Notes: generated by a model not told the origin, from the sequence alone. Shown: positions 1 to 8,288, counted from the stretch's first letter. The stretch is DNA of 64,000 bases from Virgibacillus doumboii (GCF_902806455.1 NZ_CADCWQ010000002.1:372001-436000); one strand, 5' to 3'. Made by a program: numbers and translations.

Positions 1-192
1 GCTCAGGAAGGCATTAACGAATGGTACAATTTCCTGAACAGAATGGGCAACTACTCGCTTGAAGCATTCAAAGGTCTTGGACAAATGTATGTTGATGATG
101 AACGTTTCACCAAAAACATCGATCAATTCGGTGAAGGCCTGGCAGTGTTCATGCGTGATGCAATGGCAGTATATGCCGATAGAAATAGGTAG
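1..192 (+). CDS. MerR-family regulator with TipAS domain, C-terminal fragment
   Basis: The window opens inside this gene. Frame 1 is open from the first base to a TAG at 190-192 and gives about 63 residues with the words GLGQMYVDDERFTKNID and GEGLAVFMRDAMAVY. This is the typical end of the TipAS antibiotic-recognition domain of TipAL/Mta-type MerR activators, which bind ligand through this all-helical domain and activate drug-response promoters by DNA distortion. The DNA-binding N-terminus lies outside the window, so the target is unknown. A terminator follows 35 bp after the stop. The domain call rests on remembered family motifs. Confidence 0.75.
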   Translation, partial: AQEGINEWYNFLNRMGNYSLEAFKGLGQMYVDDERFTKNIDQFGEGLAVFMRDAMAVYADRNR

Positions 193-226
193 TTCTACTA
201 GTATAATCGAAGCTCATAACAAATTA

Positions 227-265
227 GTGGCAAAAAAATATTAAATTTTTTTGCCACCTTTTTTG
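227..265 (+). terminator. Rho-independent terminator after the TipAS regulator
   Basis: A stem GTGGCAAAAAAAT / ATTTTTTTGCCAC is followed by CTTTTTT. The stem is long and AT-rich with a GTGGC clamp. It ends the MerR-type gene before the converging thi operon. Confidence 0.75.
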
Positions 266-320
266 GTTGGGAAACGATAGTAATTATGAAGGGTACTGGT
301 TGATAACTTTCCCTGATTAA

Positions 321-926
321 TTACAGTTTCCGGATGGATTTGTAAATATCGTCTGCCCTGGTTATCGCTGAAATCACAGCAACCCCATTTGCTCCTGAAT
401 CCATTATTGATGCGGCATTACTTTCATTGATTCCGCCAATTCCAACAATCGGTTTATGCGGGTAATCTATACGCAATTGTTTAATCCACCCGGGGCCAAC
501 GGGTTTCTTCGCGTCATCCTTGGAGGGGGTGTGGAAAATTGGCCCGGCACCCAAATAATCAACCAAATCGATTGGACTCCTGGCAACTTCAGCTTGATTT
601 GACACGGACAGTCCAATAATTTTATACGGAAAAGAAGCACGGACTTCCCGGACATCATGATCATCCTGCCCTACATGAATGCCATCAGCTTCCAACGGTT
701 TAACCAGGAAAAGATCATCGTTAACGATAAATGGTATGTTATGCCGGGAACAAATTGACCGTAATTTTATTCCCAGCTTTAGTTTGGCATCACCGGTGAG
801 TGACCCGTCACCTTTTTCCCTGAACTGAAATGCGGTAATGCCGGATTCAATTGCAGTTTCTAAAATTGGTGCAGGATCTCCATTACAATTCTGACTGCCC
901 ATGACAAGGTATTTTCGAAAATTCAT
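321..926 (-). CDS. thiE: Thiamine-phosphate synthase ThiE
   Basis: ThiE joins HMP pyrophosphate and thiazole phosphate to give thiamin phosphate in the cytoplasm. The 201-residue TIM-barrel protein has the expected motifs in order: FQFREKG near residue 34, FIVNDD near 66, DGIHVGQDD near 80, and the C-terminal phosphate-binding loop VGIGGI followed by GANGVAVISAI. Its length is typical of the family. The ATG at 926 lies 3 bp after the thiM stop, and the SD AAAGGGG falls inside the end of thiM, so it is the last gene of a tightly packed operon. Regulation is through the upstream TPP riboswitches. Confidence 0.93.
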   Translation of the reverse strand: MNFRKYLVMGSQNCNGDPAPILETAIESGITAFQFREKGDGSLTGDAKLKLGIKLRSICSRHNIPFIVNDDLFLVKPLEADGIHVGQDDHDVREVRASFPYKIIGLSVSNQAEVARSPIDLVDYLGAGPIFHTPSKDDAKKPVGPGWIKQLRIDYPHKPIVGIGGINESNAASIMDSGANGVAVISAITRADDIYKSIRKL

Positions 927-929
927 TGG

Positions 930-1700
930 CTAACCCCTTTCCAGTTCCTCAGGCTCAAGGGATAGTGCATCCATAAACCGGGGGATGAACGTGCCAGGCC
1001 CGTTTACATTCGTTTGATTGGCGGCAAAATCTGCAGCCAGTCCGTAAAATTCAACTGCAGCAAGTGCTTGCTCGTTAAAGGAATCTTCTGTTGTAAGGCA
1101 GGCGGTTAATACAGAGCCAAGCAGGCAGCCAGCACCGGTTATTCTTCCAAGATTCGGATTGCCCGTGTCATTGTGCAGAACCTCTCCACCACTGCAAATC
1201 ACATCGGTCTTACCGGTGACTATCGCGGCAGTCTGGTAGGTCTTGGCAACCTTCATTGCAATTTCATCGGGGTTACCGTCACCTACTGATTCAACTCCTT
1301 TTGTTTTCCATGGAATTTGCACAAGGTGAGCGAGTTCACCGGCATTCCCTTTAATGACAGTTGGATTTACTTCTTTTAAAATCCTTTTTACCGCTGTTGT
1401 ACGAAATGGTGTTGCCGCTACACCAACTGGATCAAGCACAACCGGAATTTCATTTTCATTCGCAGCCTGACCAGCTGCAATCATTGCCGGAATATCAGGG
1501 GCTGTTACTGTACCGATATTAAGAAGTACACCATCAGCAATTGCTGCCATATCAGATGCTTCTTCCTCGGACTTTGCCATAACAGGTGTTCCCCCAAAGG
1601 AAAGCAGACCATTTGCTGTAAAGTTCATGACCACCTGATTTGTCAGATGGTGTATCAAAGGTTGGTTTTCACGTACTTTATTAATGATATTTTTATCCAC
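930..1700 (-). CDS. thiM: Hydroxyethylthiazole kinase ThiM
   Basis: ThiM phosphorylates 4-methyl-5-(2-hydroxyethyl)thiazole in thiamin salvage. The 256-residue ribokinase-fold protein begins VRENQPLIHHLTNQVVMNF, then carries LLNIGTV near residue 60, VLDPVGVAATPFR near 89 and VIKGNAGE near 114, and ends with the ATP-site segment RITGAGCLLGS, whose Cys is the expected family residue. It starts at GTG 1700, immediately after the thiD TAA, with an AAAGGATG SD inside thiD. This spacing implies translational coupling in the thi operon. Confidence 0.93.
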   Translation of the reverse strand: MDKNIINKVRENQPLIHHLTNQVVMNFTANGLLSFGGTPVMAKSEEEASDMAAIADGVLLNIGTVTAPDIPAMIAAGQAANENEIPVVLDPVGVAATPFRTTAVKRILKEVNPTVIKGNAGELAHLVQIPWKTKGVESVGDGNPDEIAMKVAKTYQTAAIVTGKTDVICSGGEVLHNDTGNPNLGRITGAGCLLGSVLTACLTTEDSFNEQALAAVEFYGLAADFAANQTNVNGPGTFIPRFMDALSLEPEELERG

Positions 1701-2504
1701 TTATTTCATCCTTTCCTGACGTTGTGCCCAGTGATTTGTCGGACCGCTTCCATAGCCCAATGGGAATGAATCACGTATTGCAGCGGTCACAAAGTTCTTT
1801 GCCCTTTTTACAGCTTCAGGTATCGTTTCGCCTCTGCTTATATAAGCAGTGATGGCAGCGGAATATGTGCACCCGGTTCCATGTGTGTTTTTAGTGTTAA
1901 TGCGTTCCGCTGAATAAGTGTTTATCGTTTTACCATCATACAAAACATCCATCGCTTTACCTTCAAGGTGCCCGCCTTTTACCAATGCGGCACCAGCACC
2001 ATGCTTATGAACGATTTCTTTTGCCGCCATTTCCATCTCCTTGGGGGTTTCTATTTTCCATCCGACGATATCCTCTGCTTCCGGTATATTCGGTGTGATC
2101 AGGGTTGTCATTGGGAGAAGCTTTTCCCGTAAGTATTGCCGTGCGTCATTAGCGATTAAAGGATCTCCGCTTTTAGCAACCATAACCGGATCCATGATAA
2201 ACGGTACATCCAGATCGGTAACCCTTCCTGCAATTGCCTCCATCATGTCAATTGCTGCAATCATCCCTGTTTTGAATGCCTGGAAAGGAATGTCGGAAAT
2301 AATCGTGTCGAGCTGCTTTTCAATCATTTCCACTGGCAGGTGATGTACATCTTGGACCCCGGTTGTATTCTGAGCAACAACGGATGTTATCACAGACATC
2401 CCGTAAGACTGCAGTTCCTGGAATGTCTTTAAGTCTGCCTGAATCCCGGCACCGCCGCTTGGGTCGGTGCCTGCGATGGTGAGCGCACATGGTATCTGAT
2501 TCAT
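1701..2504 (-). CDS. thiD: HMP / HMP-phosphate kinase ThiD
   Basis: ThiD phosphorylates hydroxymethylpyrimidine and then its phosphate, supplying ThiE. The start chosen is the ATG at 2504, which overlaps the tenA stop by 4 bp (ATGA). It gives MNQIPCALTIAGTDPSGGAG, the canonical N-terminus, whereas the upstream ATG at 2534 lies in tenA sequence. Motifs seen are GAGIQADLKTF, a central FIMDPVMVAKSG, LITPNIPEAE, and near the C-terminus NTHGTGCTYSAAI with the catalytic-site GTGC. Length is normal at 267 residues. It is the third gene of a thiW-tenA-thiD-thiM-thiE operon. Confidence 0.93.
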   Translation of the reverse strand: MNQIPCALTIAGTDPSGGAGIQADLKTFQELQSYGMSVITSVVAQNTTGVQDVHHLPVEMIEKQLDTIISDIPFQAFKTGMIAAIDMMEAIAGRVTDLDVPFIMDPVMVAKSGDPLIANDARQYLREKLLPMTTLITPNIPEAEDIVGWKIETPKEMEMAAKEIVHKHGAGAALVKGGHLEGKAMDVLYDGKTINTYSAERINTKNTHGTGCTYSAAITAYISRGETIPEAVKRAKNFVTAAIRDSFPLGYGSGPTNHWAQRQERMK

Positions 2505-3190
2505 TTGCTGACCACCACATCTTTCATTGGCCATTCTTCACACGTATAGGCCATTTCCCAAAAGGAAAGCTCGAGCTGGCAGCTTTTACGGAATGCTTCT
2601 TTCATCTTTTGCTGCTGTTCCAATGAGGAATTTTCCGCAATTCTATCAATACGGTTACGCATTTCCATTGTTGTCGCACCAATCTTGTCATCAGCATAGA
2701 AACGGATCCACTCGTAAAACGGATGACTTGTTTTTGGTTTATATTTTTCCATTAACTCCTGGCCGATTTCGAGATACGTCCAGGGGCATGGCAAAAGAGC
2801 ACATAACGTCTCGCCCAGACTGCCCAACTGCGCATGATACATCATGTGCTTGACATAATGGTCGGCTGTCGGTGGCAGTGGGTAACCCTGAAGTTCATCG
2901 TATCCAACGCCAATATGGTTACAAAAATTGTGATGTGGATGAATTTCGCTGTTTAATACAAATTGAATTTGCTTATCAAAAAAACGCATATCCTCACGCA
3001 GGTCGCATTTCGAAACAGCAATGCCATAAATACGCATAAACGCATTCAAGTACTCAAAATCCGCTTTAATATAGTGGGCAATTGCCTGATCCGGCACATC
3101 ACCTTTCCCGATGCCATCAACAAAGGGATGATCAAAAATAGCCTGGAATACGTCTTTATTTTCTTCACGTAAATCTTGTGAAAATGTCAT
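2501..3190 (-). CDS. tenA: Aminopyrimidine aminohydrolase (thiaminase II) TenA
   Basis: TenA hydrolyses degraded-thiamin pyrimidines so that the HMP moiety can be reused, and it can also cleave thiamin. The 229-residue all-helical protein has FSQDLREENKDVFQAIFDHP at the start, YIKADFEYLNAF near residue 42, the active-site region CALLPCPWTYLEIG with the catalytic Cys near 135, and FYEWIRFYADD near 165. The ATG at 3190 follows the strong SD GGGGAGG. That SD can pair with an upstream CCCCG, and a TPP riboswitch lies directly before it, so translation is probably thiamin-controlled. Confidence 0.92.
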   Translation of the reverse strand: MTFSQDLREENKDVFQAIFDHPFVDGIGKGDVPDQAIAHYIKADFEYLNAFMRIYGIAVSKCDLREDMRFFDKQIQFVLNSEIHPHHNFCNHIGVGYDELQGYPLPPTADHYVKHMMYHAQLGSLGETLCALLPCPWTYLEIGQELMEKYKPKTSHPFYEWIRFYADDKIGATTMEMRNRIDRIAENSSLEQQQKMKEAFRKSCQLELSFWEMAYTCEEWPMKDVVVSK

Positions 3191-3197
3191 AAGTAAG

Positions 3198-3229
3198 CCT
3201 CCCCGAAATAGTTAAGGAGACTGCCGGGG
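3198..3229 (-). promoter_or_regulatory. SD-sequestering hairpin before tenA
   Basis: On the reverse strand, CCCCG (3225-3229) can pair with CGGGG (3201-3205), which is part of the tenA SD GGGGAGG (3198-3204). A nearby TCTCC can also pair with GGGGA. I find no hairpin followed by a U-run between this aptamer and tenA, so the expression platform looks translational. This is inferred from base pairing by eye. Confidence 0.5.
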
Positions 3230-3249
3230 AATAAAAAGTTAGGCATTAA

Positions 3250-3350
3250 ACGGTCCGACTACTTCCCTCTCGCAGGAATTATCCTGATCAGGTTCCAAGG
3301 GACAAAGGAACAACCTTTTCTCAGCCATAACAGCGCCCCCAGCAGTTCAT
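3250..3350 (-). ncRNA. TPP riboswitch (thi-box) before tenA
   Basis: Read on the reverse strand, the segment contains the thi-box landmarks in order: a GGGGGCGC start, GGCTGAGA (pyrimidine-sensing helix arm), a variable stem, AACCTGATCAGGATAAT, TCCTGCG and finally GAGGGAAGTAG. These match the conserved core of TPP aptamers. It sits between thiW and tenA, inside the operon, and is the second of two aptamers in the transcript. Confidence 0.93.
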
Positions 3351-3359
3351 CCTAAAAAA

Positions 3360-3854
3360 TTATAATTGATTTTCAAGTGATAGATGCCGCTGATTTACTT
3401 TGGCGACGACAAGCCAGCCAATGCATGCACCGGATACACTGCTGACGAGAAATGACGGCAAAAAGAACAACATGCCGGCAGAGCTGCCCATCAAGAGGTT
3501 GGCCACGGGAGCTGAGGCAAGTGCGCCGAGTATTCCCGTCCCGATTGCTTCGCCTAATGCAGCCATGCCTTTCTTGCCGGTTTTTTTGTAAAGTGTTCCG
3601 GCTAAAAATGCACCAATCATACCGCCGGGAAAAGCCAGCAGTGTACCAAGTCCCAGCATATTTCGGAGCAGTCCGATCATGAATGCAATCACAACTGCCG
3701 GACCAGGGCCGAGTGTTACTGCAGCCATCACATTAACTGCGTGCTGTACTGGGTAAGCTTTTGCAACGCCAGCCGGAAACCACAGCAATTGTGAGCCGAT
3801 TGTTCCAATTGCGACAAATACAGCCATCGTCGTCATCAATCTGGTTCGATTCAA
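3360..3854 (-). CDS. thiW: ECF transporter S component ThiW (thiazole uptake)
   Basis: ThiW is the substrate-binding membrane subunit of an energy-coupling-factor importer, thought to take up the thiazole moiety. Its ATPase/T module is not in this window and is usually shared. The 164-residue protein is hydrophobic throughout with about five to six membrane segments. It carries AYPVQHAVNVMAAVTLGPG near residue 33 and LLAFPGGMIGAFLAGTLY near 73, both typical of ThiW. The start ATG at 3854 follows AGGAGG. It is the first gene of the thi operon, directly downstream of a riboswitch with a terminator, which fits uptake of a precursor used by the neighbouring ThiM. Confidence 0.9.
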   Translation of the reverse strand: MNRTRLMTTMAVFVAIGTIGSQLLWFPAGVAKAYPVQHAVNVMAAVTLGPGPAVVIAFMIGLLRNMLGLGTLLAFPGGMIGAFLAGTLYKKTGKKGMAALGEAIGTGILGALASAPVANLLMGSSAGMLFFLPSFLVSSVSGACIGWLVVAKVNQRHLSLENQL

Positions 3855-3921
3855 TCAAATCCTCCTTTCGTCAGGAATGGGACCATGAAGAGGGAGTTAA
3901 AAAGAACAGTGTTTTGGGGAA

Positions 3922-3956
3922 ATAAAAAGCCAGATCCATAGAAAGGACCTGGCTTG
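3922..3956 (-). terminator. Riboswitch-controlled terminator before thiW
   Basis: On the reverse strand AAGCCAGGTCC / GGATCTGGCTT is followed by TTTTATTT. The left arm CAGGTCC is complementary to the GGACCTG inside the upstream aptamer (4013-4019), so the antiterminator and the ligand-bound aptamer exclude each other. This visible seven-base competition supports transcription attenuation by TPP. Confidence 0.85.
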
Positions 3957-3974
3957 AAATAGTTTGCTAGTCAA

Positions 3975-4085
3975 GATTGCAGTCTACTTCCCTCCGCTGG
4001 TATTAACCAGATCAGGTCCATAAGAGTCAGAAAGTTTATTTGCACTTTCCTCTCAGCCCGCATTTTGGGCACCCCTAGTAGTGAA
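3975..4085 (-). ncRNA. TPP riboswitch (thi-box) before thiW
   Basis: The reverse strand shows CTACTAGGGGTGC, GGGCTGAGAGG, GGACCTGATCTGGTTAAT, ACCAGCGGAGG and GAAGTAG. The outer CTACT/AGTAG pair can form helix P1. This is a complete thi-box aptamer at the head of the thi operon. With the terminator at 3922-3956 it should switch off the whole operon when TPP is plentiful. Confidence 0.95.
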
Positions 4086-4222
4086 ATTGGAACTATTTAA
4101 CTGTTCTGCTTAAGCATAACAAAAGAAATGCAGTTTGTCATGGGTAGTTTGGTGGAGTCTGCAATCACTGCTTTCTGCTATACTAATTGTAATTAATCGG
4201 CGAGGGGAGGTTGTTGATATAA

Positions 4223-5131
4223 ATGCATGCAAATTTGCCATCACGAGTGCTCGATTGGGTGGTAACTCATGTCGATCCGAAAGCAACAATTGAAACGGTC
4301 CAACAGCTGAAAGGAAGTACATCGTCAACGGTCCATAGTATTTCACTTCGAACAGACTCAAGGGTACATCATTATGTCGTCAGACAATTTGATAATAATG
4401 AATGGTTAAGGGAAGAACCAGATTTAGCATTACACGAAGCGAAGGCTTTGGAATTGGCAACGCAGTCATCAGTTGCCAGTCCGGAAATTATTGCCTTTGA
4501 TGAAACGGGGGATGAATGCGGAGTCCCGGCAGTTTTAATGACCCGTCTGGATGGGGAGGTTGAATTGAAGCCTGCCGATATGGATGATTGGTTGGACAAG
4601 CTGGCGGGAGCGCTTGTTGAAATTCATGCAGTCGAAGCGGAGGATTTTCCTTACCACCATAATAGCTACAATGATGTATCAACATTTGAGGTGCCTGGCT
4701 GGTCCAGTGTGCCCGAAACATGGAAAAAAGCTATTAATCTCCTGAACGGTCCACGACCTCAAGTAAAAGAATGTTTTATTCACCGGGATTACCATCCTGC
4801 CAATGTGTTATGGAATCAGGGAAAGGTTAGCGGCGTAGTAGATTGGGTGAACGGCTGCAAAGGACCCCGTGGTGTTGACATTGGTCATTGCAGAGTAAAC
4901 TTGGCGATGCTGTATGGTGTCAAAACAGCCGATGGATTTTTGAAGACATATCAACACCAGGCAGGGGCGGATTTCACCTATGATCCATATTGGGACTTGT
5001 TGTCTTTGACTGATATGCTGGTTGGTCCTCCAGAGGTTTATCCCGGATGGAAGGCTTTTGGAGTAACGGGGCTTACAAATCAGATGATGAAAGAACGATT
5101 GGACCAATATCTTGTTAGCCTAATGAAATAA
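4223..5131 (+). CDS. Aminoglycoside phosphotransferase-fold kinase
   Basis: This is a 302-residue APH/choline-kinase fold protein that probably phosphorylates a small hydroxylated substrate. The N-lobe region has HHYVVRQF, with an Arg where a Lys is common. The catalytic loop is FIHRDYHPANVLW near residue 187 and the metal-binding segment is VSGVVDWVNGCKG near 203. Sequence alone does not separate antibiotic resistance from metabolite or housekeeping kinases. The ATG at 4223 follows GGGGAGG by about 10 bp. It is divergent from the thi operon and appears to be monocistronic. Confidence 0.85.
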   Translation: MHANLPSRVLDWVVTHVDPKATIETVQQLKGSTSSTVHSISLRTDSRVHHYVVRQFDNNEWLREEPDLALHEAKALELATQSSVASPEIIAFDETGDECGVPAVLMTRLDGEVELKPADMDDWLDKLAGALVEIHAVEAEDFPYHHNSYNDVSTFEVPGWSSVPETWKKAINLLNGPRPQVKECFIHRDYHPANVLWNQGKVSGVVDWVNGCKGPRGVDIGHCRVNLAMLYGVKTADGFLKTYQHQAGADFTYDPYWDLLSLTDMLVGPPEVYPGWKAFGVTGLTNQMMKERLDQYLVSLMK

Positions 5132-5255
5132 GTTAATAGTTACCCGCCCATTTTTCGCCAAAATTCGCTGAAAGGAAACACTTGTCTAAGTCAATCGCAG
5201 TATTTTTCATACGATGTAAATGAGGTACTAATTTAATAGAAATGGAGGATACGTG

Positions 5256-6047
5256 ATGAAACTTTATTTAGACCCAGGTCATGGCGGTTCAGACCCGGGT
5301 GCTCAAGGAAGCGGTTTACAGGAAAAAGATATTAATCTGGATATAGCACTTCGAATTCGTTCGATATTAAACAATAATTATGAGAATGTAAACGTAAGAA
5401 TGAGCCGTACAAGTGATGTCTATAAAAGCCTGGATGAGCGGACAAATGAGGCAAATGCCTGGAATGCAGACTATTATTTATCAATTCACTGCAATGCTTT
5501 TAATGGCTCTGCCCAAGGCTATGAGGACTATATTCACAGCAGCCTGTCTGATTCTTCGACAACAGCTGAATATCAGGATATTATGCATGCGGAAATTACG
5601 AAAGTTAATCAACTTAGAGACCGCGGAATGAAAAAAGCAAATTTTCATGTGTTGCGTGAAACGACGATGTCGGCTCTGTTAACAGAAAACGGGTTTATCG
5701 ATAATGAACATGACGCTGCCTTAATGAGAAAAGAATCGTGGCGCCAAACGGTAGCACAAGGTCATGTGAATGGTTTGGCAAGAGCATTCAATCTTCAGCG
5801 TAAACAGGATGATTCAGACACGATTTATAAGGTGATCGCCGGTTCATTTCAGTCGGAGGAAAATGCGGAGGAACGAGAGACCTTTCTGCAATCAAACAGA
5901 ATTGAAGCATTCGTTTATTCCACAACAATTTCCGGTGAACGCTGGTATCGTGTTCAGGCAGGTGCCTTTTCAAGCAGGGATAATGCTGAAAACCGTTTAG
6001 AGGAAGTTAAGGATGCTGGTATTGAAGATGCTTATATTTTAACGTAA
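5256..6047 (+). CDS. N-acetylmuramoyl-L-alanine amidase with SPOR domain (CwlC-like)
   Basis: The enzyme cleaves the amide bond between MurNAc and L-Ala in peptidoglycan. The Amidase_3 domain (about residues 1-175) starts YLDPGHGGSDPGAQGSG with the Zn-binding His, then SIHCNAF and a late LLTENGFIDN with the catalytic Glu. Residues from about 190 to the end, including YKVIAGSFQSEENAE and WYRVQAGAFSSRDNAENR, are SPOR-type repeats that bind denuded glycan. There is no signal peptide, as in B. subtilis CwlC, a mother-cell lysis enzyme of late sporulation. ATG 5256 sits 7 bp after GGAGG; a GTG three bases upstream is too close. Confidence 0.9.
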   Translation: MKLYLDPGHGGSDPGAQGSGLQEKDINLDIALRIRSILNNNYENVNVRMSRTSDVYKSLDERTNEANAWNADYYLSIHCNAFNGSAQGYEDYIHSSLSDSSTTAEYQDIMHAEITKVNQLRDRGMKKANFHVLRETTMSALLTENGFIDNEHDAALMRKESWRQTVAQGHVNGLARAFNLQRKQDDSDTIYKVIAGSFQSEENAEERETFLQSNRIEAFVYSTTISGERWYRVQAGAFSSRDNAENRLEEVKDAGIEDAYILT

Positions 6048-6098
6048 ATATCTCAGTCATATAAGAAGAGGTTAATCTGTAAATGCCTTATTAGTTTA

Positions 6099-6130
6099 GT
6101 AGATCCTCGTTTCGCTATTAGAGGATCTAC
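6099..6130. terminator. Strong hairpin after the amidase gene
   Basis: GTAGATCCTC and GAGGATCTAC form a perfect 10-bp inverted repeat around a 12-base loop. There is no real T-tract on either side, so it may be a weak terminator, an mRNA 3'-end stabiliser or a protein site. Confidence 0.5.
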
Positions 6131-6271
6131 TTCTGCATAAACAAATAAATACTTATCCACTATCAATTCTATGAAGTTCGCAAAAATCTCCTGCAAAATA
6201 TTGAAAGCTACAAAACCCAATTCGCTGGTTATTTGCCTTTTTCGCCGATTTCTGCACCATTTCATTACGAA

Positions 6272-6321
6272 CTCTCTTAGAAGATTGCGTACGATATCGT
6301 GTCACGTAATTTCTAAGAGAG
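6272..6321. promoter_or_regulatory. Long inverted repeat overlapping the aprX SD
   Basis: CTCTCTTAGAA (6272-6282) and TTCTAAGAGAG (6311-6321) are perfect complements. Inside them ATTGCGT and ACGTAAT extend the stem, and the loop holds the palindrome ACGATATCGT. The 3' arm includes the first bases of the aprX SD AGAGAGGAAGG, so the folded RNA could hinder translation. As DNA it could be an operator. Confidence 0.55.
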
Positions 6322-6333
6322 GAAGGATTGTTC

Positions 6334-7614
6334 ATGCTAGGTTTTTCTATTATCCAAATGGTCCGGCGAATGGGGCATAAATTTGATAAAAACCTTCGCC
6401 GGGAACTGGTTCGACTTTATCATCCTTTCCGGTTTGTTCCATGTTTCCTGCACCGGCCATTGGAGTATGTGAGAAAAAAGACAAAGCGGTTACCGGTAAT
6501 TATTGAATTTGAATCAGATTCGTTTAAGGCAGGCATTAGTGATGTGCAAGATGCAAAATGCCCTAATCTCCGTCAATTCCCTTCCATAGCTTGTTGCTCC
6601 ACTAAAATATCAATCAATAAACTAGAATATTTGCTTGAAAATTGTAAGCCTATCAAAAAGTTCCATTATGATAAAAAAGTGACTGCTCTGCTTGACGTAG
6701 CCTCTCCGGCTATTAAATCCGATCAGTTAAAACGAACCGGCTTAACGGGAGAAGGTGTTAACATTGCGATTATCGATACAGGAATATATCCGCACCAGGA
6801 TTTAGAGGGAAGAATCATCGCCTTCAAAGACTTCGTTAAAAACAATACAGATCCATATGATGATAATGGACATGGTACCCATTGTGCAGGTGATGCGGCA
6901 GGTAATGGATTTTCATCTGATGGAGAGTATGAGGCACCAGCACCAGCTTCCAATCTGATTGGGGTAAAAGTATTAAATAAAATGGGTTCCGGTTCACTTT
7001 CAACAGTAATAGATGGAGTTGAATGGTGTATCCAAAACAGATCAGAATTTAATATTAACGTCCTATCGTTATCGCTTGGTTCAACAGCGCAAGAATCTGC
7101 AGAAGATGACCCAGTTGTAAAAGCGGTTGAAGCAGCGTGGCAGAATGGTATGGTTGTATGCGTAGCCGCTGGAAATTCAGGGCCTGAACCGGAAACAATC
7201 GGGAGCCCGGGAATCAGTCCTAAAGTAATTACAGTAGGTGCTGCCAACGATTCGAATACAGTTAACCGCTCAGACGATGTGGTAGCCGATTTCTCAAGCC
7301 GGGGTCCCACAATTGATGGTTTGACCAAACCGGATTTATTAACCCCCGGAGTAAATATTATCTCACTAAGGTCTCCAAACTCATTTCTTGATAAAACAAG
7401 TCCAGGATCACGAGTCGGCACAAATTATGCATCATTATCTGGAACCTCAATGGCTACGCCCATATGTGCAGGTGTAGTTGCACAATTGCTTCAGAAAGAA
7501 CCAAATCTATCCCCGGATCAAGTTAAGGAACAACTTATTAATGCATGTCAAGATATAGGACAACCCCCCAATGTTCAGGGTCATGGCTATTTAAATGCTG
7601 CCAATTTAATATAA
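6334..7614 (+). CDS. aprX: Intracellular subtilisin-type serine protease AprX
   Basis: This S8-family protease has the catalytic triad Asp in IAIIDTGIYP (about residue 150), His in DDNGHGTHCAG (about 185) and Ser in SLSGTSMATPICAG (about 370). The oxyanion Asn lies in VAAGNSGPEPETIGSPG. An N-terminal domain of about 120 residues with RLYHPFRFVPCFLH has no signal peptide, as in B. subtilis AprX, an alkaline protease that acts in the cytoplasm. The ATG at 6334 is preferred over TTG 6328 because the SD AGAGGAAGG ends at 6326. A long inverted repeat overlaps that SD. Confidence 0.92.
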   Translation: MLGFSIIQMVRRMGHKFDKNLRRELVRLYHPFRFVPCFLHRPLEYVRKKTKRLPVIIEFESDSFKAGISDVQDAKCPNLRQFPSIACCSTKISINKLEYLLENCKPIKKFHYDKKVTALLDVASPAIKSDQLKRTGLTGEGVNIAIIDTGIYPHQDLEGRIIAFKDFVKNNTDPYDDNGHGTHCAGDAAGNGFSSDGEYEAPAPASNLIGVKVLNKMGSGSLSTVIDGVEWCIQNRSEFNINVLSLSLGSTAQESAEDDPVVKAVEAAWQNGMVVCVAAGNSGPEPETIGSPGISPKVITVGAANDSNTVNRSDDVVADFSSRGPTIDGLTKPDLLTPGVNIISLRSPNSFLDKTSPGSRVGTNYASLSGTSMATPICAGVVAQLLQKEPNLSPDQVKEQLINACQDIGQPPNVQGHGYLNAANLI

Positions 7615-7632
7615 TAGTTATCCAAGTAAATC

Positions 7633-7664
7633 CAAGTCAACTTTAATTGTTGGCTTGTTTTTTT
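7633..7664 (+). terminator. Terminator after aprX
   Basis: The stem CAAGTCAAC / GTTGGCTTG (one G-U pair) is followed by TTTTTTT. It lies 19 bp after the aprX stop. Confidence 0.8.
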
Positions 7665-7824
7665 ATAATCTATATGAAACTTTTGGTGTTACTGGTCGTA
7701 TAAATAGTAAAATGGAAGAAAAATTGGATGAATATGTGATACACTTGGTTAAGTATGTGTACGGTGAATAATTCCATTTACCTATTGCATATGTTAAAAG
7801 AAGATCATTCGGGGAGGTACAGAG

Positions 7825-8247
7825 ATGAGTCGAACAGGAGAAATTGTGTTAACGGTTATTGGTGCATTAGTTTACGGTCTGTTTGCAGCATTAGGTATAT
7901 TTATGGGCTGGTTATTTAATAATGAACAATTGCTGAACGAAATAAATAACGAAGTACAGCAAACACAGCCCCAAGTAGCAGCAGGTGAATTTGAAGCCGC
8001 GATGGATATGCTTGGAGGCAGTGGATGGGTACTTGCAATTGTATCTATCATTGCTGTTATTCTTGGTATTGTTGCAATCATATTAGTTAAAGGTAATAAA
8101 AAACCGAAAGCAGCAGGAATTATTTTAATCGTAACGTCCGTTGTAGTAGCACTGATTACATTTGGTGCAGGTATCGTCAGCGGTATATTCTATTTAATCG
8201 CCGGAATTATGTGTCTGGCCCGTAAAGAACCACAACCATTGGAATAG
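7825..8247 (+). CDS. DUF4064-type membrane protein
   Basis: This is a 140-residue integral membrane protein with hydrophobic segments at about residues 7-29, 74-98 and 104-132. A short polar stretch after the first segment contains EINNEVQQTQPQVAAGEFE. Glycine-rich helix 1 and the overall layout match DUF4064 proteins of Bacillaceae, whose role is unknown. ATG 7825 lies 8 bp after GGGGAGG. It is a single gene with its own terminator. Confidence 0.75.
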   Translation: MSRTGEIVLTVIGALVYGLFAALGIFMGWLFNNEQLLNEINNEVQQTQPQVAAGEFEAAMDMLGGSGWVLAIVSIIAVILGIVAIILVKGNKKPKAAGIILIVTSVVVALITFGAGIVSGIFYLIAGIMCLARKEPQPLE

Positions 8248-8255
8248 GAAACTGC

Positions 8256-8288
8256 AAAAAGAGTAACTGAATTGGTTACTCTTTTTTT
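8256..8288 (+). terminator. Terminator after the DUF4064 gene
   Basis: AAAAAGAGTAAC and GTTACTCTTTTT pair around CTGAATTG and are followed by TTTAG. It is a clear intrinsic terminator. Confidence 0.85.

Noticed and set aside
6723..7421. Long reverse-strand frame inside aprX
   Set aside because: It is the antisense shadow of a gene with an intact catalytic triad; no SD and biased composition.
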